Assembly (NCBI GenBank): GCA_933228675.1
Contig: OW121743.1
Coordinates: 92,381,998-92,445,997, forward strand
Direction of reading: 5' to 3'
Origin: Stomorhina lunata
Lineage: Eukaryota > Arthropoda > Insecta > Diptera > Rhiniidae
Length of the DNA: 64,000 nt
In this document: positions 23,718 through 36,529 of the stretch, one piece after another
Layout: each line of letters opens with the position of its first letter
Position numbering within the stretch: position 1 is the first letter of the stretch
Program-made: the position numbers and the translations under genes
The notes under the pieces: generated by a model
Database searches by the model: none
Seen by the model: the letters and a program-made list of their open reading frames with translations, nothing else
Told to the model about the DNA's origin: nothing

Positions 23718-23725
23718 CTCTAGAG

Positions 23726-24530
23726 CAAAAAATCTCGGACAAAAACTAAAAATATGACAATCTTAAAACTAATTAGTATACCACATTTTCCGCACTTCCT
23801 CTTTTTTCAATAGTTCCCAACACTTCCTTTCTTTTCTAATCCAAACAAAAATAGTTTTTTTTTTTAATATCATATAACTATACATAAATCCTTAAATGTC
23901 TTGGATTTTAATTAATTTTTTTATTTCTCTTTAATTTCAGCCCTATTTTAATGCATTTTGTTATATGTTCTTCAAGGTAACTTATGTAAAAATTTAAAAA
24001 ATTTAAAAATCCTAAAAACTACTTAAAATCAGAAATGTGACAAATTTCAGATATAAAAAAACGTTAAAACTTCTGTGCCAATTGTCATAAGGTTTGATAG
24101 TTAACTTAGAGACACTAATCGAAACAATGAGGATATGATTGACAGCATCTAATTCACAGTTATTAGATATTCTTCTAAGATATTGAATTGTGTTTTTTTT
24201 AGATTCAAGCCAATTCCGAAAATTTTGCATGCCTATTTATAATTTTACAAAACCGAAACCGGACGATAATGACTCAGAAAGTGACTTAAGGCCAAAACGG
24301 CTTTGGAATACAAACGTCAGCACTTATACAATATACCCCTTCCATCAATCATATCATGTTGTATTGTACTAAAATCTGCTTTTAGGAAAAATCACTGATC
24401 ATTCACCTCATTTTGGATTTATCTATTGAAATATGTGTTTAAATATCGAATTCTGTTTTTTTTTACTAATTTGAAAGAGTTTCCGGGAAAAGTTTATTGC
24501 AACAATATTTATTATATTACACCTTAATTC
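23726..24530. other. Non-coding stretch, nothing recognised
   Basis: AT-rich; short frames at 24012-24230 and 24190-24372 carry no recognisable motif. Confidence 0.4.
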
Positions 24531-24740
24531 TGTGGCTTAGTACTAAAAGGACCAATGTCAAAAAAATTAGTTTTGAGAAATTTTGATTCAAAGTTTTATT
24601 TTCCATATAAATTCATAGTTACATTGCCCAGAAGACCCTTTGTAAATCTGTTCTGAGTTAAGTTGGAGACAGGGTAAAGAAGAGAATTTAATGCAATGAC
24701 ATCAAAAAATTGACATTGGCCCTTTTAGCACCAAGCCACA
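24531..24740. mobile_element. 210-bp MITE, ends TGTGGCTTAG
   Basis: Left end TGTGGCTTAGTACTAAAAGG and right end CCCTTTTAGCACCAAGCCACA are inverted, and pairing extends to CCAATGTCAA, giving about 31 bp with three mismatches. AATT close to both ends (24526-24529 and 24742-24745) is a possible target duplication. Superfamily unknown. Confidence 0.7.
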
Positions 24741-26765
24741 AAATTGATAGCTTAAGTATAAAGCTTAGAAGTATAATTTAAGCGAATCCTCCTTGAAGTA
24801 TGCAATACATTTAAAAATCGTTCATTTCTTTATATTTATAGTTTTGTCGAATGCTTTAATTTCATTCTAGAAACATCTGAAGAAGTTCAGAACTTACATT
24901 TTAAAACTACAGGGCAATCTGACATGAATCTAATTTAGTTTTTCTGCAGACACAAATAAATTCATACATATACCTATGTAATATTTTCTGTGCCACTTTA
25001 CACTACAGATGTCAAGTAGTCATTTATGTTTTTTGTACTCATTTTACAATAAACTACAGTAAAAAAAAGAAATCAAATCAAAAAAGGAAAGTTTACATTT
25101 GATCAAAGCAAGAAGAACTGTAACAAAGAATTACACTTAAGTAAATATTGGGTCACAATGTATTAAAGTTATGCAAAAAGAAAATGAAAAATAAAATATT
25201 CAATAAAGCATTAAATTTAGTTACTGTAATAATGAAACTCCTAAAAGTAGGCAATACATTTTAAAACACTTCAGAATTCTATAATTTTCTACTTACTTTA
25301 TGGTACACCTTTTAATAAAAAAGTTATTAATGTAAAAGTTTATCTAATTTTGCGAGTGTTTTATGCAATTTCTATATTACCTTTAAAACCTCAATCAAAA
25401 GACATTAAGCCAGAAACTTTAAGCTTATTTAAAGGTTTAATATTTACCTAATCTGCTTTCATATTAAAATTCCCACTTTTTCATACCCAATTTCCCCCTT
25501 TAACTTTGAACATTAAAAACTCTCAAATGTTTACCTGTTAAATGCCTTCAGGCAATTTTTTTCTCATTCTAACAAAATCAAACATTTTCTAATTTTCGTA
25601 AAAACTTTTGCCGCAAACCATTATTTACATTTGTCCAACATTATTGGCCGCGGGCATTCATTTATTAAACCGAACATAATAATTTCTCTGTGTGTCCACT
25701 TAATATTAAAGTGCTTTTAAGGGTCGACACTCAACAGAATTTCCACAAATTACAAAAAAAAAGAAAAAAATGAAATCAACGTGAAACTAAATGCAAACGG
25801 GAGTATATAGAAAAAAGCCAACAAAAAATCGGCGAAACAGGTCATCAGTTAAAGTTCAAGAGCTTTTCATTTCTTTTTGTTGCTCAACTCAATTTTTGCC
25901 ACTTATGCTTTAATACAATCTTTGTTCTATATACGAATAAAATGATTTTGTACATGTCTTTTCCGCGGCTAAATTGAGTAATCACGAAATTCGTCTTAAA
26001 TTTTTAATAAGATAAATCTTTAAATATTTATCTAAATTTCGCGATAAAACACTTAAACACGTAATTGGAGAAAGGAACAAGTTTTGGCTATTTGAATTAT
26101 TTTAGTTTCCAAACATACTATAAGCTTTAACTTTTAAGTTGTTGTTCAAATTTGTATTGCAAAAACTTTAGTTATTTTTGTTTTGCTTAAAGCTTTTAAT
26201 AATGAAAATTATTATTAAATTTATTGCTAATTCTGCCCAACTTTATGCTCTAGTACCAAGTACGAAAATTCCTTAGAGATTCTTTAGACAATAGAAACAT
26301 TTTGTTTCATGAAATATTATTAACAAAAATATATGTATATTTAAAATAGTAACGTGTGCTAAAAGCATGATAATAGAATTAAGGTTTCTACTATTCTTTG
26401 TCTCTAAAGTAATAGATGCTGGTCAGAGTCTAAAAAGAAGGAATTCATTGTTTAGATAATTTTACCACATATAACGTACCATAAAGAGAACTGATTCCTC
26501 TATAATTTCAATTTATTTATTTTTTTTTTATCTTAAATTAAAAGATCGATGAAAATTAATCTTAACAAAAATGTTTAATTTTAAAATTTGAAACAATTTA
26601 ATATATTTAGAAGCGTTTTTAGTATTTCACCCTTTGCTTGCCCCAAAATTGCCTATTTATTTCTTTTATTATAATATGTAATTTAAGTAATGTTAAACAG
26701 GATTGTCTTACAAAAAAGTGTGAACCATATGTGATGCACAGAGATTTTTTTAACCAGAAGTTCTG
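24741..26765. other. Non-coding stretch, nothing recognised
   Basis: About 2 kb of AT-rich DNA with poly-A tracts. No exon, RNA gene or repeat family was recognised by eye. Confidence 0.4.
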
Positions 26766-27090
26766 TACTTCATTCGTATTTTCGGCTGTCGGCTGTGCCG
26801 AATCTTATATACCCACCATCAAGTTGTATTAAATTTAGAAACATATCTCATATATATTCGAGGGTGCAGCAAATTCAAAACGTGGACCAAATTGGAAAAA
26901 ACTTGTTACGCTAGTTGGTATTGTTGGTCAAATATTTGGTATAACTTCGGTTGCAGTAGCTTTATATTTCAACATTCAAAAGTGTGTAAATGGTTTTCCT
27001 AGTATTTATTTACTTTGAAAAAAAATCGTTATCGTAACCGGGTATGGTTCAACATTAATAAGTTGATAAATACTTTTCGTTTACCTTAAT
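26766..27090 (+). repeat. Dispersed repeat with CGGCTGTGCCGAAT hairpin
   Basis: Contains TTTTCGGCTGTCGGCTGTGC, then CGAATCTTATATACCCACC. The GGCTGTGCCGAA portion can fold as a small hairpin, as at the ends of fly Helentron/DINE-type repeats. A truncated copy lies at 7340-7440 in reverse. Confidence 0.55.
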
Positions 27091-28100
27091 ATTTAGTTAG
27101 GAAGAAGTTGATAGTAATACGACAGGTCCATATATTTTGTTAGGAGTTCCTAATGCATCTACCATATACATAGTCCGAATATTTTTGATTGTAGATATAA
27201 AAAAAGGGGACGTAATATATATATAAGAATTATAATTATAGCCAAATGTTGACCGATTGTAACAAAATTTCACATACTGGCTGGTATTTATATACAGCTT
27301 ATTTTTGCAAAATTTAGTGGCAATAGCTGTCACAGTTTCTAATTTAATAGCTTTTAACTGGTCCTTCATATTTTTTGGTTTCCGGGAGTGTTTTTTATTT
27401 GAAGCTATAGTCAAATATGAACCGATTCCTATAAAATTTGATATACTAAAAAATAGTTGCATAAAACTTCTCTATTTTAAACTTAGTCGTCATAGCTATT
27501 ACAATTATACTCAATTTTTCAGCATTCATGTGTTTCCCGGGGCGGGGTTATATGGGAGCTCTAACTAAATGTGAACCGATTTCGCCCATTTTGAGTACAC
27601 GACTTCTATAACATATTAAAATTTCTCTGTAATATTTTGTTTCTCTAGCTCTTGTAGTTAAGGAGCAATCGCGCTTTTATCTAACGGACAGACGGACATA
27701 AATCTCCTTTTCTCTTTGTATTTTTGTGTTTCCGTAAGTTTTTTATATGGAAGCTATGATCAAATGGTGACCGATTGTGACAAAATTTTGCACACTGACT
27801 GGCATTCACATAAGACTTACTTGTGCTAAATTTAGTGGCCAAAGCTATTACAATTTATCATTTTTTGGCATTTAAGTAAATTTCAGTTGGAATTTAGGCT
27901 GTTTTCGTAATTTTTTTTATATGGGAGCTTTGGTTAAATGTGAACCGATTTCGATGAAATTTTATATACTGGCTAGTGCTTATGTAAAACTTCTAGATAC
28001 CAAATTTTGTCATCATAGCTGTTATATTTTTGTCAATTATTTATATTCCAGTAAAAAATTTAATTTGGTCAAAACCGAAAATACTCCCTTTTTTCCTATT
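27091..28100 (-). repeat. Degenerate dispersed repeat type A, reverse orientation
   Basis: Repeated motifs such as GTGACCGATTGTGACAAAAT, TATGGGAGCTTTGGTTAAAT and AGTGGCAATAGCTGTCACAG are the reverse complements of motifs in 5700-6470. At least three tandem versions of the same ~170-bp segment are visible, so the copy has internally duplicated segments. The apparent frames at 27097-27568 and 27921-28142 are repeat translations. Confidence 0.65.
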
Positions 28101-29995
28101 CCAAAAAGTTTACCACTTTGTGGGCGGAAAAAATTTGTGTAGCATGTTTCTGTATTACTTAGAACATTTCTAGGGGGAGTAAAGGTTCGATTGCGCACTT
28201 TCATAAAATAAGGTGCACCCTAAACTACACGAATAAGGGAAAAAATATGTAACTTACTTACTATGGAAAAAGAATCTTTTGTTAAAAAAAGTAGAAAAGA
28301 ACCTTTTGTTTAGTAAAAACTTTTTTAATGTCCATTTCATTACTAAATAAAAAAATTATTATGGTTTCTCAATTGTATTTGAAAGATTTCAACCTAAATA
28401 TTACAAAAATAACAAAAAACCAAAATGTAAAAAGTATGCAAAATTAACCTTTTGTTCCGCGGCTCCACATATATAGATCTAAAAATATTATCAGTAAAAA
28501 AAAAAACTTTTTCATTCTTTTAAATAACTGTCTTTATCTGGTATTCATGCAGACATTTTAAATTATCATAAATTTTGCCACTAAAGGGAATCATGAGAAC
28601 AGAAAAACCAAAAAAATGTATATCTATATTAAAGTAAAAGCAACTAATGAAAATGTGCTTTAACAGGCAAAGAACTAAAACAGAGTGAAATGTAATACTT
28701 ACAACAAAGATATTACTAAATCTTATTAAAAAGAAATTTGTACATATACACATACAATTGTTTAACTATTAAAAAAAACTTTTTGCAATAGTTATAGAAA
28801 CACTATACAAAATATATTTATGTATATACGAGAATATTGTCCTGATACTCTGTAAAAATTTCCCTTAAATGTCTATTGAACTAAAAATATCTATAAATTT
28901 GCATGAACATTTATATATATTTTATTTAACATTGAAACAAAAACTACTTAACTCTTCCTGTTTTTTTGTTTTTTTGACATCTTTCTTTCTCTTTCCCTCC
29001 ATGAGAATATAACATTTTTTTATGTGTACAAGAATTTAATAAATTTTGTTTTTTTAGTACGTGTTAAAAGTCAGCATGTTGTGTTCATGATATAACAACT
29101 CCAACAACAATAATAATAATGTTGCTAATGTTGTTGTCTTTAGCATTTTTGTTGTTTATTTTGCAAAAAAAAAAAAAGAAAACAAGTCTGTGAGTTTTAT
29201 TAAGTATGAAGTTATAATTGACAATTATTTCACACAAACAGACAAACGCAGATTCGAGGATTCACATGTAACATCCATTTGGTATTTTGCACATATGGTG
29301 TGTTTAGGACATGTTTGTGTGCTTGTTTGTTATTGTGTCTGCTTGTCACTAGGGGGAGTTTTCCCCCCAACAAAAACCACACACTTACGACTCATTCCGA
29401 TATTTTAATAGAAATTTGTGGTTGTGTCTGTGGTGACATGCACAAAATACTCGTATGTGTTTTGGTTAAAAAAGTTTAATTATGTAAAAATAGATTTATG
29501 TAGAATATAGTGAACGAAACTGTTTCTAAGTATATTCTTATGGAGTTGCAAAGTGTTTTGGCTGATAAACTTGTAAACTTTATTTCTTATACACTAAACA
29601 ATTAACTTCTAAATAATTTAAGCTTGAACAATTTTAAGTGCATTTATGTAAAATTTAGATTAATGTTTTCTAAAAAGTTTTGAAGTTCATCGTTTTTTTG
29701 TGACTTTTTGAAAATTTGGATATAAACATCAGCCCAAATCCATTAAGGCGTTTCTAAAAAGGTATTATTTTTTTCGAATTGATGAAAATTTTCAACTTTA
29801 AAAAAATTAATCAAAAAAATAAACGAGTCAAATTCGATTTCGAAGAAATTTATATAAAAAATATAACATTCTCCTAGTTCAAACAATTTTTAATAAAAAT
29901 AATGAACTTATAGCACTTTCAAAATAAAAGTTTGTATGAATTTAATAAACACAAAATATGTAGCTGTTAATATTTCAGTGGGTTCTTTGAATTTT
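28101..29995. other. Non-coding stretch, nothing recognised
   Basis: AT-rich with homopolymer runs and a short AAT/TTG microsatellite area near 29100. Nothing else was recognised. Confidence 0.4.
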
Positions 29996-30660
29996 AAAAC
30001 AAGTAAAAAAAGCTATAGTCAGTCAAGCCCGACTATATGATACCCTTTACTACTAAGGTCAACTATGAATTTAACAAGTTTTTTTTAGTCTAATAGACAT
30101 GCATACATATGCTACATGCATATATATACTATGCGCCATTTTTTTTAATGTCGAAATTTAAGTAGATTTATGTCATTTCCTACTAAGGGCCTGATATGGG
30201 AGCTATGGTCAATTGTAGACCGATTGTTACCAAATTTCGATTATCGGTTTTTATTTATAAAATATTTATCTGTGCAATTCTTTAGTAATCACTTGCATTT
30301 ATCTTTAGATTTATAAGCGTTTTTGTGCTTTTATGAGCATTTAAACTACATACTTTTGAGAATGTATAAGAGGTATGGTCCAATATAGGCCGATTCCTAC
30401 AAAATTAGGTACATTGATTTAGGTTATCATAAGCTAAATTTGTGCTGAATAAATATTAAACTACAACTAAATTTGTAACTGTTAAGGACCAAAAGCTCTA
30501 TTCCTTCAAGGCATTCATATGGGATGTACCTGAAATATTAATTCGATTTTACCAAAAAAGGCATAAAGGGATAGTTCTTTGACTTAAATATGAGCCTGTG
30601 CTAAATTTCATCAAATTATCTTTGAAGTTCGATCTATACATTGATAAAAAGATTACATGG
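29996..30660 (+). repeat. Dispersed repeat type B, diverged copy
   Basis: AAAACAAGTAAAAAAAGCTA followed by GTCAGTCAAGCCCGACTATA and ATACCCTTTACTACTAAGG marks the same start as other type B copies. Internal motifs ATGGGAGCTATGGTCAATTG and AGGCCGATTCCTACAAAATT are retained but diverged. The end is indistinct. Confidence 0.75.
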
Positions 30661-30849
30661 ATAACACTGACCAACAAGAGAAATTACTTTAAAGTCTAAA
30701 TATTTCATTTCGATGTCTTATGACAACCCAAGTACAAAAACAGCCAACATTTAGAATTCTATGAACACGATTTTTTTTTCTAAAATTACGGATTTTCACA
30801 GAGGTCGTGTTATTGATTTTATCATATCTTGGGAATGGCTTCTTTAAAT

Positions 30850-31640
30850 TTCAATAGAAAATTTTTTTATCAATAATTTTATAGAAAATTTTTTTATTAA
30901 AAATTTTTCTACAGACAATTTTTTATCAAAAATTTTTTTATATAAAATTTTTTAATCAAAAAAAGAAAATTCTTTCATCAAAAATTTTTCTATAGAAAAT
31001 TTTTTTATCAAAATTTTTTTTTAGACAAATTTTTTTTATCAAAAATTTCGATAGAAAATTTTTTATCAAAATTTTTTCTGTAGAAAATTTTTGTATTAAA
31101 AAGACTTTTGTATCAAAAATTTTTCTATAGAAAATTTTTTTGTGAAAATTTTTTCTATAGAAAATTTGAATAATTTTTGATAGAAAATTGTATTAAAAAT
31201 TTTTCTATAGAAAATTTTTGTATTAAAAATTTTTCTATAGAAAATTTTTGATAAAAAAATTTTCCATAGAAAAATTTTTGATAAAAAAATTTTACATATA
31301 ACAATTTTTGTATTAAAAATTTTTCTATAGAAAAATTTTTTTATCAAAAGTTGTTCTATGTAAAATTTTTTTATCAAAAATTTTTCTATGGAAAATTTTT
31401 TTATCAAAAATTTTTCTGTAGACAATTTTTTTATCTAAATTTTTTATAGAAAATTTTTTTATCAAAAGTACAAAATTTTTTCATCAAAAATTTTTCTATA
31501 GCTAATTTTTTTTTATCAAAAATTTTTCTATAGAAAATTTTTTTATCAAAAGTTTTTCTATAGAAAATTTTTTTATCAAAAATTTTTCTCTATAAAAATT
31601 TTTTATCAAAAATTTTTCTATAGAAAATTTTTATACAAAA
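30850..31640. repeat. Satellite array D, ~30-bp unit (ATCAAAAA spacer)
   Basis: Units read TTTTTATCAAAAA then TTTTTCTATAGAAAAT, with a mixture of 29-31 bp lengths. The minus-strand frame at 31096-31425 is repeat translation (Phe/Lys/Ile rich). Confidence 0.93.
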
Positions 31641-31880
31641 AGAAGTGTATTTGCATTTGATCCCAAATCTGTTACATTTATTTATTAATGTAACAGACCA
31701 ATTTATTGATAAAAAGCCAAAAAATGTTTGCGGAGAAACCAAATTCCTCGACGCGTTTCGATGGTTGGTTAAGCCATCTCTTCAGGAGGATTATCCCCAA
31801 TTTTTATGAACATAATTCTTAATAGTTATGTTTTTAAATTTAGTAATAATGCGAGGTTTTCGATCTGTTTTCGATCTGTT
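31641..31880 (-). mobile_element. Hammerhead-bearing retroelement remnant, copy 2
   Basis: Directly follows satellite D. It starts AAGTGTATTTGCATTTGATC, corresponding to the AGTGTATTGCAC junction in copy 1. It then has a palindromic TGTTACATTTATTTATTAA region, GCCAAAAAATGT, the hammerhead at 31745-31790, and ends near a duplicated TTTTCGATCTGTTT. Confidence 0.65.
31745..31790 (-). ncRNA. Hammerhead ribozyme motif, type I, complete core
   Basis: Minus strand: TCCTC, core CTGAAGAG (31778-31785), stem II GATGG/CCATC, GAAA (31756-31759), minimal stem III, GTC (31750-31752), GAGGA. It differs from copy 1 in the core only at position 7 (A instead of U), the one core position known to be variable, and in the stem II loop. 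The secondary structure is otherwise identical, so it may be active. Confidence 0.8.
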
Positions 31881-31896
31881 TGGATCGAAAATATCT

Positions 31897-32695
31897 AAAA
31901 ACAATAAAGAAAGTAGTATAGTCGGTCAAGCCGCACTATACGATACCCTTCACCACTAAGGTCAAAGGTGTTCTTTTTCCTATATAAAGACAAATATTTG
32001 GTAAATTTTGTCATTATACAAACATTTTGTCAAAACTTATATATTTAAGCTGTTTCCGTCATTTGGACTTATTTGAGAGCTAGGGTCAAATGTGGACCGA
32101 TTATCTCGAAATTTGGCAAATTGATTACAGTCTTTACAAACATTATGTATGAAAAAAAATAAACTCATAATTCTCATTATCTTCAGAGTTATGAGCGTTT
32201 TAGAGATTTTTATCTCATACGTACCAACATTTTGGCAGAAGAGTTTGGATGGGAGCTATGATCAAATATGAACCGATTTCAACGAAATTTGGTACAGTGA
32301 TTTTGGTTTACATAAGCAGTATTTGTTTTAAATTTTAAAATATTGATATTCGTGGCCAAAATATCAATTCCGGGAAGTGGAAACTATGGGAGGTACCATA
32401 AATAATGGACCGATTTTGACGAATTTCAATAGCCATGGTCCCACTATCAAAAAAATTATTTGTCCCAAATTTCATCAAATTATCTTTAGAATTGCGAACT
32501 TTTCTTTGATTACATGGTTTATATGGGGGTCCAGCAAGACGGACGGACAGACTGACATCGCAAAATCTTCTCATTAAGTGATTCTAAGCCTATAGGTGTA
32601 CTAAATGATGGGTCTAAGACAAATATTTCCATGCGTTACATACATCAGCACAAACTTATAATACCCTTCCACCTATGGTGGTAAAGAGTATAAAA
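31897..32695 (+). repeat. Dispersed repeat type B, near full-length copy
   Basis: Starts AAAACAATAAAGAAAGTAGT then ATAGTCGGTCAAGCC and ends with ATACCCTTCCACCTATGGTG then GTAAAGAGTATAA, which folds as a terminal hairpin. It contains GACATCGCAAAATCTTC. About 0.8 kb, without coding capacity. Frames at 32335-32577 are repeat translation. Confidence 0.85.
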
Positions 32696-32869
32696 ATAAA
32701 AAAATAATGTATCCATAGAATTTTAAATCTCGACCGTTTTTATAATTAGGAGGCCACAACAAATTAAAAACATTTAGTTGTGGTCAATTTTAACACAAAA
32801 AGTTTCATTTCGTAGAGTAGTGTTATTAACGTCGGAATTTTTCTCTTTTAGCTAATTAATGTTTCAGTT

Positions 32870-33075
32870 ATAGAATGTAACTTACTTTGTCCCGACATCT
32901 GGCCAGCCAGCCAGCCTGACAGACGGACGGACATCGTTAAAACAACTCTGGGAGTGATTCTGAGTCGATTGGTATACTAAAAGGTGGGTCTTAGACCAAC
33001 ATTTCTATGCGTTACAAATATCAGCACTAACCCAATATACGCTTTCCAACTATGGTGGGGAATGGTATAACAATT
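32870..33075 (+). repeat. Dispersed repeat type B, 3' end fragment
   Basis: CGGACGGACATCGTTAAAAC, GTGATTCTGAGTCGATTGG, TAAAAGGTGGGTCTTAGACC and CTATGGTGGGGAATGGTATA are the diverged 3' part of type B. Confidence 0.75.
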
Positions 33076-34599
33076 ATTTTTCACATAGTAAGTAAGATCC
33101 GAAATTGCTGTACCCTTTTCCATTGTTAACTCAAATTTTTCGAGATGTGGACTTATACAACTTTCAAAATAAGGCCTTCAATATAAAGAAAACAATAACA
33201 TTATTTTGCAATGAGATACACTAGGCGTATACTTTACATAATTTGTAATCCAAAGAATTAAATATTAAGTATACGCCTCATACTTAAATTTAAATAAAAT
33301 CCCTAAAAAATGTTTGCTTTTGTTTTCTTACTGCAAAAACTACAAAAAATAATAGTTCATTAAACTTTTTGCCCAGTCGCCTACATTTTTCTTCAACAAA
33401 CGAACGAATTTTATTAAATAAAGTTTCAAGCTGTTTTGTCTGTTTTCTCCTGAAAAAATAACAACATTTCTCGTGTTATTTTTCTTGCTAAAGGCCTCTA
33501 GGATAAATGGAAAAAAATAAAAATACATACAAAAGAAAACCGAATTGTAGGGCAAAATGTAACAAAGAATAAAAGAAAATAAAAATATTTATATATTTTT
33601 TATATAACGCTCAAATGAATAGTCAACAAATGAAAATAACAGCTAGAAAACACAAATAACATAAGAAGACATTTAAAAAATAAGAAGAAAAAAAAAGATA
33701 TTTTTTAAATAAAAGAATTTTAGTAAAAACTAAAATGAAAACTAACCACACTAAATACTTCATTTGCACACACAAATGGAGAAAAACCTAACAACTTCAT
33801 TTTCAACTTTTCCGATTTTTTATTCTTGCAATTTGTTTAAGAATTTAAAAATAAATGCAAAGAAAAACCACAATTTTTAGAAAAATTGTAAAACTTTATT
33901 TTTTTAGCCTCAACTGAAAACACGTAATGGAACAATTTGTTCTAGTACAAATATAGAAGTATTTCTACAACCTAAAAGATTCATTCACATTGTGTGGAAC
34001 AAATTCATTTCGAACAAGCCAAGTTAACATCTACTTACATTTTACTTTTTACAAGTTGTGCTTATACAATATTTAAAAGCCATTTGTTGTTTAAATTTTA
34101 TGAAATCTACTTTGCCTCTTTTGCCAGTTTTTCACATTTTTCCTGCCTTTAGTCGTCGTCGTTGTATTAAGAAAAGCATCAAATGTATGTATGTGTGTGT
34201 ATGTGTATTTGCTCTTTTCATTAATATCAAATGTTTAAGTAATATTTGACCTATTTTCCAGACAATTAACTCTAATTATGATTCTTGTTGGAGAAAATGT
34301 AATTTTGCCTGGCTTTTGTCTGTTCAAAGCAAAATAAAATCATTAATCAAAAACTGAGTTTATTATTTTGGGTTTCAAAATTGAAAGGACAATATTGGGA
34401 TTTTCTAAGAAGTATACTTTCGAATTTCCAAGAATCGTTAAGTACTAAATTTAAATTATTTATAAAGTGGCTTATTCCATTAAAGTTAAAAGTATTAAGA
34501 GGTCTTATTAAATTTAATTGTATCTAAAGTAGGAAGTCTAGGAAAACTAAAGTGGTAGTAAAACGTTAATATTTTATTAAAAAAAAATACAAAAAAATT
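33076..34599. other. Non-coding stretch, nothing recognised
   Basis: AT-rich. Two similar AGGCGTATACTT/AAGTATACGCCT segments at about 33222-33235 and 33266-33279 form an inverted pair. No gene was recognised. Confidence 0.4.
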
Positions 34600-35185
34600 T
34601 GGTGACAATGAGGAAATTTTCCAATTTTTTAAAAAAGTATTTTTTAGAAGAAATTTTTAAAAATTTCCTATAAAAATAGGAAATTTTTGAAAAATTTCCT
34701 ATAAAAATAGGAAATTTTTGAAAAATTTCCTATAAAAATAGGAAATTTTTGAAAAATTTCCTATAAAAATAGGAAACTTTTGAAAAATTTCCTATAAAAA
34801 TAGGAAATTTTTGAAAAATTGCCTATAAAAATAGGAAATTTTTGAAAAATTGCCTATAAAAAAAGGAAATTATTGAAAAATTTCCTATAAAAATAGGAAA
34901 TTTTTGAAAAATTTCCTATAAAAATAGGAAATTTTTTGAAAAATTTCCTATAAAAATAGGAAATTTTTTGAAAAATTTCCTATAAAAATAGGAAATTTTT
35001 TGAAAAATTTCCTATAAAAATAGGAAATTTTTGAAAAATTTCCTATAAAAATAGGAAATTTTTGAAAAATTTCCTATATAAATAGGAAATTTTTGAAAAA
35101 TTTCCCATTTTTATAGGCAATTTTTCAAAAATTTCCCATTTTTATAGGAAATTTTTCAAAAATTTTTATTTTGTTAGAAAAATCT
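34600..35185. repeat. Satellite array E, 31-bp palindromic unit
   Basis: Units AAATTTCCTATAAAAATAGG plus AAATTTTTGAA are nearly perfect palindromes around an A5 centre. The last units (35100-35160) switch to the opposite strand reading, ATTTTTATAGG with TTTTTCAAAAATTTCCC. Confidence 0.95.
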
Positions 35186-36529
35186 TCAAACTTTTTTTAT
35201 ATGAAATTTTGCAAAATATTTAAAAATATGTCTACCACAAAAAAATTACGTATTTAGATTTTAGCCAAAACCTTAATTCCAAATTTAATCAAGTATTTCA
35301 AACAAAGACATTTTTCCAAAATAACGCTTTCCTTTAAAATTTAAAATTTTTTTGTTATTTTTTATTTTTTTTCTTTTTTTTGTGTGATTTCTTAGAAAAC
35401 TTTCTTCTTAAATCTTTGGGTTTTTTCAAATCACTAAGAAGATAAACTTTAATAAGAAAGGATGACTTATTAAACTGCTTTGCATCATCATCATCTTCGA
35501 AAATGGTTAACGGTTGATTAGTTGGCAGTCAAAATTAAATAAAAATATATATAAATTTAACTTCAGTGTAGATTCCGCATATATTTTTTAAAGCTTTATC
35601 TCTGCCGAAAGAAACCTGAATTTGCCAATTAAATATTTTTTTTTTCTCATTGTATTTTTTCTCTTTGATTTCCCTTGTTTTTCTCGGCTTTATGCTGACT
35701 TATGCGAACAAAGAAAACTGTTTAACAAAATTCAAAAGCAACAAGAAGAAAATCCTTCATCTACTGGCTTAAAACTGATAAAAAATATAAAAAAAACAGA
35801 AAAACTTTGTGGGTTTCATTGAAAATCGTTGCAAAAAAAAAACAGCGGGAAACTTTAATTTTTAAACTGAAAGGAAACAAACTAAAATATTAAACAAAGA
35901 AAATTTACAGAGTCATGGAAAAATTTTAATTTTTTTGTGGTAGCCCTTTATGTGAAGGAAGGGAAGAGTTATATGTTGTAAGATAAAATTTAAAAAATTC
36001 ATGGCAAGGTTTTAATTGAATAAATAATAACAAAAGATGTTATATTTTGTTTAATAAAAAACCTCATAGGGAGCCTCATAGCAAACAGAGGATCTGAGAA
36101 AAGTCAATTTTTTAAATATTTTAATTTAGACAATATAATACTAATAAATATGCAGAGGGCCATCAGAAAGATACCAAAATATATTGATAAACAAAAATCA
36201 TTACGAAAGGTTTAATTTGGTAACATGGTGTAAAATAAAACTCACCGCTTCTCTATGTTAACAATTAATTAAATAAAATGGTCAAAATTGTTCGCTACTA
36301 ATATTCAATTATTTTTTACTTAATTACACATTAAGTGAAAATTACCTGAAGCTATTGCCAAAATGTCCAAAAAATATTCTAGTAATTCAATTTAAACCAG
36401 TCCCAGTATTTTACTAAATTTCAATAAAAACGGCACAATGAAATTATTAAAAATAAAATATCAAATCTACAGAGATGGTGAAAATAATACAAACTTTTAA
36501 ATTAACATATCAAATAAATATCAAATAAA
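35186..36529. other. Non-coding stretch, nothing recognised
   Basis: AT-rich; the frame at 35622-35822 shows no motif. No repeat array. Confidence 0.4.

Noticed and set aside
31096..31425. 109-residue Phe/Lys/Ile frame
   Set aside because: Translation of satellite D with a 30-bp period.
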